This document shows, piece by piece, positions 57,132-64,000 of a DNA stretch of 64,000 bases (its first letter is position 1; each line of letters begins with the position of its first letter). Source of the stretch: Chitinophagaceae bacterium. Its GTDB lineage: Bacteria > Bacteroidota > Bacteroidia > Chitinophagales > Chitinophagaceae. Location: assembly GCA_025363355.1 (NCBI GenBank), contig JANYEB010000210.1, forward strand, positions 1 to 64,000, read 5' to 3'. The position numbers and the translations under genes were made by a program. The notes beneath the pieces were generated by a model, which worked only from the letters and a program-made list of their open reading frames with translations, was not told where the DNA came from and made no database searches.

Positions 57132-57968
57132 TTAAACATTATTGGGCGGATATTCAAAGAAAATTGGCTGTGTAATTCTTTTATTATTATAATATGCAAC
57201 TGCGTAATATTTTCCTCTTGATATACCACCCACCAAAAGAACAGATCCGTTGTTTGCTCGTGGTATTGGATCTGAATTAGCAAATCCTTTAAGACTTCCA
57301 TCAAAATTAGTAAATACTAATTGAATATCCAACTGATTAAATACTGGAACTTGAACACCAGTTGTTGCATCGTAAACTCTTGCGTAAGCTCCATCTTGCA
57401 ATCTATTTCCTACATTATCTTTAAAAACAATTGGCAAAATAATTCCATCAAAAAGTTCATAAACAATTTTGCCAGTTTTTTTATCTCTTTGATGAATTGG
57501 ATAAGGCATTCTTAAATTATTAATATAAAGTTGCTCTATTAATCCACCATAAGTTAAATAACCATCTACACTACCAGTGTTAGATAACTGATTTAATGGG
57601 TTTTCTAAAACACTTATTTGAATTTGGTCATCAAATAAGTATGGTTGAGCAATATTTGTAGCTATATTTGCATCTACAGCAGAAATGTAACCAGTATAAA
57701 TACCATTGTTAGGCAAATCTAATTCAGACAAAACTACTCCATATGTATATTTACTACCAACTGGAAACTGTTTATTCATTAAATATTCAGCGGATGTCAC
57801 TGTGGACATTTGGCTCCCTAAAAAATTATCTTTAGATGAAGAAGAATAAGAAGATAAATATAATTTTACTATCAAATCTTGCCTATCTAAGGCAATAGTT
57901 ATAGGTAAATCTAAACTATTGTTGCGATAAACTTGTAAATTAATCATATTATACAGGTAATGAGTCAA
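57132..57968 (-). CDS. virion protein
   Basis: 278-aa ORF in virion cluster. Confidence 0.65.
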   Translation of the reverse strand: MTHYLYNMINLQVYRNNSLDLPITIALDRQDLIVKLYLSSYSSSSKDNFLGSQMSTVTSAEYLMNKQFPVGSKYTYGVVLSELDLPNNGIYTGYISAVDANIATNIAQPYLFDDQIQISVLENPLNQLSNTGSVDGYLTYGGLIEQLYINNLRMPYPIHQRDKKTGKIVYELFDGIILPIVFKDNVGNRLQDGAYARVYDATTGVQVPVFNQLDIQLVFTNFDGSLKGFANSDPIPRANNGSVLLVGGISRGKYYAVAYYNNKRITQPIFFEYPPNNV

Positions 57969-58674
57969 TCCAATCTACAAATGCTTGGTAACGAGTTTGT
58001 GTAATGGTGGCACGATTTAAAATATTTGTTATTTTAGATAATTTAGCATCTGAGCTAGGACTAATTGAGCCATCCCAATTTAAATCTCCTGATTGTGCAT
58101 TTTGACCTAAAAGAGCATTAGCTAATCTATTTAATAAAGGATTATCATTAGCGATTACTTTATAAGCAGTTGTGGTTGAGATTGATGGATTATTATAAGC
58201 TACTACTACACCACCTTTTACAGTAGTTGAAGCAGTTGGTAAATTAGCAGTAAGAAAAGCTAAATTTTGTTTTTTAATATCACACAAATCTGTGACAATT
58301 TTTGATACATCTGCTGGTCTCCATGCTGAAAAATCTAAAATAATTTGACCTGAACTAGATACTTGAATATTACCTGCTTCACCACCAGAATTATCTTGGT
58401 AGGGACTTTGACCACGGATAATAGTTAATTGCTGATTTTGTGAAACATAAGACCCCCTTTGAATCCTAGCATATTCAACTGGTTTGGTAAAAGTAAAACA
58501 GCTAATTTTTACATACACATCTTCGTTAGCTAAAGCTTGAACTATATTAAAAGGTAAAGCTTTTGATAAATTTACTTGAACAGAAGTCCCCGATGGAACA
58601 GCTGGGAGATTAGTTTGTATAATTGGTACTTTATAATCAGCAATTGGAAAAGAATAACCGCAGGTATTAGACAT
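57949..58674 (-). CDS. virion protein
   Basis: 241 aa; overlaps next gene. Confidence 0.65.
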   Translation of the reverse strand: MSNTCGYSFPIADYKVPIIQTNLPAVPSGTSVQVNLSKALPFNIVQALANEDVYVKISCFTFTKPVEYARIQRGSYVSQNQQLTIIRGQSPYQDNSGGEAGNIQVSSSGQIILDFSAWRPADVSKIVTDLCDIKKQNLAFLTANLPTASTTVKGGVVVAYNNPSISTTTAYKVIANDNPLLNRLANALLGQNAQSGDLNWDGSISPSSDAKLSKITNILNRATITQTRYQAFVDWIDSLPV

Positions 58675-58675
58675 T

Positions 58676-58933
58676 TTAGTGTAAAGTTAGTGTCGTAGGA
58701 CTATTTAAAATTGAAGTTGAAGTAGCATTTATTAAATCAGGATCTGTAATATCTTCTAACTCTTCTTCATTTTTATCAAGTATGCCATTAATATCTAAAA
58801 TAGCAACCACAATAGCTTTTATTTTTTGATCTGTTAACGGCTCTTGTTTAGTAATAGCTACATTAAGAATATTCTTAATTACATCTATTCTAGGTTGTAA
58901 CTCAGCTGGAGTAATATTATCTAATATAGCCAT
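58676..58933 (-). CDS. small hypothetical protein
   Basis: Internal ATG MAILDNITPAEL preferred. Confidence 0.6.
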   Translation of the reverse strand: MAILDNITPAELQPRIDVIKNILNVAITKQEPLTDQKIKAIVVAILDINGILDKNEEELEDITDPDLINATSTSILNSPTTLTLH

Positions 58934-58934
58934 A

Positions 58935-60215
58935 TTATTTATCAATTTTTTTAATTTGAATTTCGGAATAAATATAAGTGACGGCATTTATTAAAATACC
59001 AATAATTCCAGTTGAAACACTTGTTGTATCATGAGAACCATTAATTAAATTAAGAATTGCTCCTGACCCACCAACAGCTACTAAAAACCTAGTTGAAAAT
59101 AATTTTTTAACTCTCTCAGCTATAAAATCAGAAATTTTATTTGTAACAATTTTTTCTGGTGTAAGATTGACTGTTTCAACGGGTTGTTGATTTACAGAAT
59201 CATTTAATCTTAATTTTTCTTCTACTAAAATTAATTCATTTTTTAAATCTTTTTTATTTTGTTCTAACACTGCTAATTGATTTTGCAAATCAGTAATTAA
59301 AGATACAAGGCGATTGTTTTCAGTTTTTAAATCAAAATATTGACTTTGTAAAATAGCAATATCGCTTAAAGAAGTTGCTAATTCATTAGTTTTATCAGTT
59401 ATTTGATTTTGTAAATTAATAATGTTGTTTTCAAGAATATTTGATTTATTTTTAAAATCAGCAATCTCAAGATCACGGTCGTAAATGTCATTTATAATAG
59501 ACCAATCTTTATTATAAAATTTATTTTTATAATATTGTGAATTAGTATTTTGATCGAAATTTTCAATTTTTGCCCAAGGTGTTAAATTTTCAACTATAGG
59601 TGTTGCTTCGTTTACTTCTAAGCTTTTATATCCATAACTTTTAAAAGTATTTATATCACCGCTAAAAGTATCTAAATCAACACTGTTGTCGCTAATTCCA
59701 TTAAGTATTCCTTTGCTAGATGTTTGAGTCATAGCAGTTACTGACCAAGGAATAGAATTGCCAGTTCCTTCGTAATCAGCTAACCAAAGACCATAATCAC
59801 CAGAAACGATGCGTGACCAATCATATTTTTTTTGCAAAGATTTATTAATATAAATTAATCCTTTTAATCCGCCAAGATTTGATTTGACTCTTTCAAGAAA
59901 AGCAAAAGACCATTTAGGAACATCACCAACCCAATTTGATTCATAATCTAAAACAACAAGTTCACCATCTTTAATATTAAGATGAGATGTAAACCAATCT
60001 GCTTCTGCTTCTGCACTATTATACTCAGGACGAGCAAAATGATAGTATCCTAAACCCAAACCAGTGCGTCTAATTTCTGATTGATTACGAATAAACTCAG
60101 TATCAACATAATTGGTTCCCTCAGTTGCTTTTATGATTATAAAATCAACTTGAGTTTTTAGTTTATCAAAATCAGGTTTGCCTTGCCAGTGTGATATATC
60201 AATTCCTTTAAGCAT
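58935..60215 (-). CDS. GH25 lysozyme with coiled-coil and C-terminal TM segments
   Basis: GIDISHWQGKPDFDKLKTQVDFIIIKATEGTNYVDTEF...GYYHFARP...VVLDYES; C-terminal hydrophobic FLVAVGGSGAILNLI...GIIGILINAVTYIY. Confidence 0.9.
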   Translation of the reverse strand: MLKGIDISHWQGKPDFDKLKTQVDFIIIKATEGTNYVDTEFIRNQSEIRRTGLGLGYYHFARPEYNSAEAEADWFTSHLNIKDGELVVLDYESNWVGDVPKWSFAFLERVKSNLGGLKGLIYINKSLQKKYDWSRIVSGDYGLWLADYEGTGNSIPWSVTAMTQTSSKGILNGISDNSVDLDTFSGDINTFKSYGYKSLEVNEATPIVENLTPWAKIENFDQNTNSQYYKNKFYNKDWSIINDIYDRDLEIADFKNKSNILENNIINLQNQITDKTNELATSLSDIAILQSQYFDLKTENNRLVSLITDLQNQLAVLEQNKKDLKNELILVEEKLRLNDSVNQQPVETVNLTPEKIVTNKISDFIAERVKKLFSTRFLVAVGGSGAILNLINGSHDTTSVSTGIIGILINAVTYIYSEIQIKKIDK

Positions 60216-60265
60216 ATAAATTGTATTTTAAATTATGAATTTTTGTAAAAATAAATTATTATTTT

Positions 60266-60628
60266 TTAGCATTTTTTAGCTTTCATTTTACCTCCACCCA
60301 TAACCTTTCCTTTCATCTTCATTTTACCTCCACCCATTGGCATTCCAGAACTCATTGGAGCTGAAGTTGGAGAAGATGAAAATAAACTTGATTTTGCAAC
60401 AGGTGTTTTTTTCATAGTAGTTGTTTTTTTCATAGTAGTTGTTTTTTTACCTCCACCCATAACTTTTCCTTTCATCTTCATTTTACCTCCACCCATTGGC
60501 ATTCCAGAACTCATTGGCATTCCAGAACTCATTGGAGCCGAAGTTGGAGAAGATGAAAATAAATTTGATTTTGCAACAGGTGTTTTTTTCATAGTAGTTG
60601 TTTTTTTAATCGTTTTTTTAGTGGCCAT
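60266..60628 (-). CDS. internally duplicated Lys/Met/Gly-rich basic protein
   Basis: TTTMKKTPVAKSxLFSSSPTSAPMSSGMPMGGGKMKMKGKVMGGGK repeated twice. Confidence 0.75.
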   Translation of the reverse strand: MATKKTIKKTTTMKKTPVAKSNLFSSSPTSAPMSSGMPMSSGMPMGGGKMKMKGKVMGGGKKTTTMKKTTTMKKTPVAKSSLFSSSPTSAPMSSGMPMGGGKMKMKGKVMGGGKMKAKKC

Positions 60629-60686
60629 ATAATAATAATTTTAAAATTTTTAATAGAACCCCCTCAAATGAGAGGGTTAGAATTTG

Positions 60687-62303
60687 TTATTTAAATTTAA
60701 CCCAATTTGTACCATCAAATCTAAATTGAGCAAAAACAGCTGTGCTTATAGTATCAATGGTAGCATTGCTTTGAGTTGCATCTTTTACAACTAATGAATA
60801 AGTTGCAGGAGTAGCACCTACACCAGAAAGGTTTATAGTTCTACCCAATGTAGCATTGGTAGCACTAAGGATTACATCTCTACTAGAAGTCCATGTCCCT
60901 GTAAATAATACATTTTCTGTATTGGTATTAACTATACCAGTAACAGCAGTTGACCCAGGAGTTACTTTGCTAAACCCAAAACCACCAACTTCTAAATTGA
61001 AAGTTCCAGCAGAAGGATTAGTAAGAGCTAAAGTGTTAGAAGTAAAATTGGGTCCAATAGCTACAGAACCAGATGGAGCAGATAATTGATTACCATTATA
61101 TCTCATTGGAGCTATTGCTGATAAGACCCCAGAACTTAATGTTAAGTCAATTGTTGAAGTATCTGAAACACTAACACCAGTAGCTAAAGCAGTAAGATCA
61201 ACACCTGTACCATTTGTAATACTCAAAAATTTTGTAGCATTATCATATGATAAATTTTGATCATTATTAGCAGAGATTAAAGTATCATTACCAGATTGAG
61301 TAATTTGAACATTGGCGTTACCTGGTTTTAAAGAACCAAATTGGAATGTAATACCATCTACATTCATACCTCTATAAATTTGACCAGTGTTAGGTCCAAT
61401 ACTACCAATGTTAGCACCAATATTGTTTGAGCCAACAAAAGGTACTGAAATAATTGCATAATTTGAATCGCTGGAAACTTGAACATTTGTTCCGCCTTTA
61501 ATAGCTTTTAATTGAGGAACTGAACCAGATTTAACTCCTGAGTAAATTCCTGCTTGATTTGATCCTGTACCTAAATTAGCTAAATCATTTGGTTCGCCCA
61601 AACTATTAAACCTAACCACATCAGTACTTTGACTAATTAACAAATTAGCATTGTCTGAAACAAGTGTGCGAAATTGGAATACATTAAATCCATCTTTTTG
61701 ATTAAATACTCTTGCACCAGAACCATTATTACTCGCATCATAAACAGTTGAAGAAATAGGTTGAGTTGTAACAGCACCTGTTGGATCAACGATCATTTGT
61801 CTATTTCCTGTCCCAGTTAACCCAGTAAATGAAATTGAGCCAGAAGCAGATAAATTAGTAAGAGTTGTGGAACCATTAATTGATAAACTACCAGTAATAG
61901 CTCCCCCAGCTAAAGGAAGGTAAGTGTTTGAAGCTAAAACTTGGCTTAATAAACCACAGTGAGTTATTAATGTAGCACAATCAATATTTAATTGATTTTC
62001 TGAAGAAATTGTAATACCTGATCCAGCTACAGCTGAAATAGTACCAAAATTAGTAGGATTAACATATCCCAACTCTCCAGAAGGAAGAATTTGTAAAACT
62101 TGACCATTTGTACCTCGATTTGAGGTAACTTTGATTCCTTGGATTGCAACTACTGTATTACGAGTAAGATCTCCTTGTACATCACCAGCTAAAGCCAAAG
62201 GAGCTGGACACGCAGAAGTTTGAGCTTGAGGTTGAAATACAGGAGAACTATACCTTCTACAGGTTTCGCAAGTAGCATAAGGATTATGTGAGCAACCAGA
62301 CAT
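60687..62303 (-). CDS. tail fibre-like protein with N-terminal Cys motif
   Basis: CSHNPYATCETCRRY N-terminus; fibre-like NLSASGSISFTGLTGTGNRQMIVDPTGAVTT. Confidence 0.7.
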   Translation of the reverse strand: MSGCSHNPYATCETCRRYSSPVFQPQAQTSACPAPLALAGDVQGDLTRNTVVAIQGIKVTSNRGTNGQVLQILPSGELGYVNPTNFGTISAVAGSGITISSENQLNIDCATLITHCGLLSQVLASNTYLPLAGGAITGSLSINGSTTLTNLSASGSISFTGLTGTGNRQMIVDPTGAVTTQPISSTVYDASNNGSGARVFNQKDGFNVFQFRTLVSDNANLLISQSTDVVRFNSLGEPNDLANLGTGSNQAGIYSGVKSGSVPQLKAIKGGTNVQVSSDSNYAIISVPFVGSNNIGANIGSIGPNTGQIYRGMNVDGITFQFGSLKPGNANVQITQSGNDTLISANNDQNLSYDNATKFLSITNGTGVDLTALATGVSVSDTSTIDLTLSSGVLSAIAPMRYNGNQLSAPSGSVAIGPNFTSNTLALTNPSAGTFNLEVGGFGFSKVTPGSTAVTGIVNTNTENVLFTGTWTSSRDVILSATNATLGRTINLSGVGATPATYSLVVKDATQSNATIDTISTAVFAQFRFDGTNWVKFK

Positions 62304-62331
62304 GATTTGTTATTTTATAATTTAAAAAAGA

Positions 62332-63213
62332 TTAATTTAAAACACGAACATCAAAAACTAAAGTACCATTAAAAGCAGCAGCAGCATCAATATTTTTTAC
62401 AATAATTGTAATTGTATTAGCAGTAGCAGTTGCAGTTAAAAGTGTTGGTTGACCTGTAGTCAAAGTTCCTCTTTCAACATTTACAGAAAGCACTGAAGTT
62501 GTAACAACTGAAGTATCAGTAATAGTTAAAGTATAAATACCAGCGACAGCAGTTGTAAGAGTTTCTGAAGTTACTTTTAAAACTGTACCTGTTGCAGTAG
62601 CAACACCAGCAGTAGCAGTAGCAGTTACAATAGTAGGATTTTGAACCTTAATAACACCTGCAGAAGGATTAGTAACCAATTCACCAATAAAATTCCAACC
62701 TGTTGGTACAGCACCAGTAGGAGCAGCGATAGTGGCAGTCAAAGTACCATCTAAACCTGAACCAGGAGTATTAGGAACAACTGAAGCTACAACACCATTT
62801 GAATCTACAGTTGCAATAGCTGTAGGAGCTACTCCACCTGTAGCAACGCTAGCAAAAGATACCACTGGAGAAGATCCAGGAATATAACCAGAACCTCCAA
62901 CTAAAGATGTGAAATTAGTTAGTAAACCACCTGCAACTACAGGAGTTACCGTAGCTGTAGTACCAGTACCAGCAGCAGGAAGTGTAGCTATTGTAGAGTT
63001 AGTTCTTAAAGGAATTGTAGCACTTATTCTTGAAGTAGTAGGATCTACTGTAAAATTTAAAGTTGAAGTATCAACAAAATTTGTATCTCCAGCAGCAGTT
63101 TTAAAATCAATATACGCATCATAAGAATTACCTGAAATAGGATAAATAGTAGCATTAATATTTACTGTAGGAACATAAGGAAATGTACGAAAAGTAGGGC
63201 AAGGAATAAGCAT
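62332..63213 (-). CDS. beta-rich virion protein
   Basis: Ala/Thr/Val-rich; start at MLIPCPTFRTF preferred. Confidence 0.65.
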   Translation of the reverse strand: MLIPCPTFRTFPYVPTVNINATIYPISGNSYDAYIDFKTAAGDTNFVDTSTLNFTVDPTTSRISATIPLRTNSTIATLPAAGTGTTATVTPVVAGGLLTNFTSLVGGSGYIPGSSPVVSFASVATGGVAPTAIATVDSNGVVASVVPNTPGSGLDGTLTATIAAPTGAVPTGWNFIGELVTNPSAGVIKVQNPTIVTATATAGVATATGTVLKVTSETLTTAVAGIYTLTITDTSVVTTSVLSVNVERGTLTTGQPTLLTATATANTITIIVKNIDAAAAFNGTLVFDVRVLN

Positions 63214-63315
63214 AATTAGTTTTTGAAATTTAATAAAATATTGTAGATCATCAATAGTAATTATACTAAAGATGACCCACAATTACAAATAGAAAAAGAA
63301 AGCTACTTATAAAAA

Positions 63316-64000
63316 TTAGTAAGCTGTTCCAGCTCTAAATCCATTACCTAATGGAGTTGCTGAAATTGGGTTTACACTACCAGAAGAAATTTCTAACCTA
63401 TAAACAGCTTGTGTGTTACCTACACCTCCTGGGGTGTAGTAATAAATAAACTGATTATCATTCGATAATAACAAGTCTGAATCCCAAGTGTTATTTACAC
63501 TTGTACCTGCATAAAGAAAAATAGTATTGTTTGTTGTATTATATTTATAAATTCCATTTGTGGTATTTATAAATAAATCATTATTTACAAGAACTAATCC
63601 TTTTGAGTTATTAGGCATTCTTGCAATATCTTTACTGTCTATAACGGCTCCAGTCGCAATATTAAATTTCAAAAGACTTACATTTGCGACTCCATAACTT
63701 ACAAAAGCTGCGGCTTCTGTTTGGGATATTGCAAAAACTCTTGCTACTACATAACCAGAAATATTTGTTGGTACGTTAGTAAATACTACATCACTGGTAG
63801 AACCTGTTGAAGTATTAACTTTTTTTATTCCAGTAGCAAAAGCAGATGTTGTTTGATTTCCCACATAAAGTATGCTGCCATCAGTTGATAAACTACCATA
63901 TCCTGCACTAGCATTAATTGGGTTAGATATATTAGAATCTGCTGATACTAGAAGGTCTGAGATTTTTAATTTAGTAATTTGATTCGGTGAATAAATTACT
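63316..64000 (-). CDS. beta-propeller-like protein (partial; 5' end beyond window)
   Basis: Frame stays open to window edge (VIYSPNQITKLKISDLL...STDGSILYVGNQTTSAF). Confidence 0.65.
   Translation of the reverse strand, partial: VIYSPNQITKLKISDLLVSADSNISNPINASAGYGSLSTDGSILYVGNQTTSAFATGIKKVNTSTGSTSDVVFTNVPTNISGYVVARVFAISQTEAAAFVSYGVANVSLLKFNIATGAVIDSKDIARMPNNSKGLVLVNNDLFINTTNGIYKYNTTNNTIFLYAGTSVNNTWDSDLLLSNDNQFIYYYTPGGVGNTQAVYRLEISSGSVNPISATPLGNGFRAGTAY

Noticed and set aside
1-64000. Genome-wide TAG reassignment
   Set aside because: Very long ORFs are intact in the standard code and several genes plausibly end at TAG; at most local suppression.

Overview
AT-rich segment of what looks like a large tailed-phage genome (or large prophage/plasmid-phage). 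It is densely packed with small ORFs that start with a conserved T at -1 (TATG) and have no evident Shine-Dalgarno sequence. Layout: a rightward accessory/replication arm (~0-25.4 kb: SNF2-like helicase, tRNA genes, RNA ligase, macro-domain/pentapeptide-repeat fusion, secreted peptidoglycan hydrolases, small regulators); a leftward virion arm (~25.5-36.4 kb encoding a 3627-aa polyvalent protein, and ~41.3-64 kb encoding tail/fibre/lysis proteins); and a rightward island between them (36.5-41.1 kb). The strand switches carry palindromic terminators (25.5 and 41.2 kb) and a palindromic divergent promoter (36.46 kb). The window is rich in TnpB-type elements: a complete IS607-like element that splits a lysozyme-like gene, a second related TnpB with the same 42-bp right end, an intact IS200/IS605-type TnpB, a TnpB remnant reduced to its omega-RNA/right-end portion, and two solo right-end hairpins. 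Best leads: a CUA-anticodon type-II tRNA-like gene whose acceptor strands are separated by ~110 extra nt; two orphan structured RNA candidates (3187-3286 and 36.5-36.76 kb); solo TnpB right ends; a macro-pentapeptide protein in the same genome as an ART-domain giant protein; a shared N-terminal motif on two otherwise different wall hydrolases; and a probable fusion tailspike. Host and taxonomy cannot be fixed from this window. All domain names come from motif recognition by eye, with no database search.
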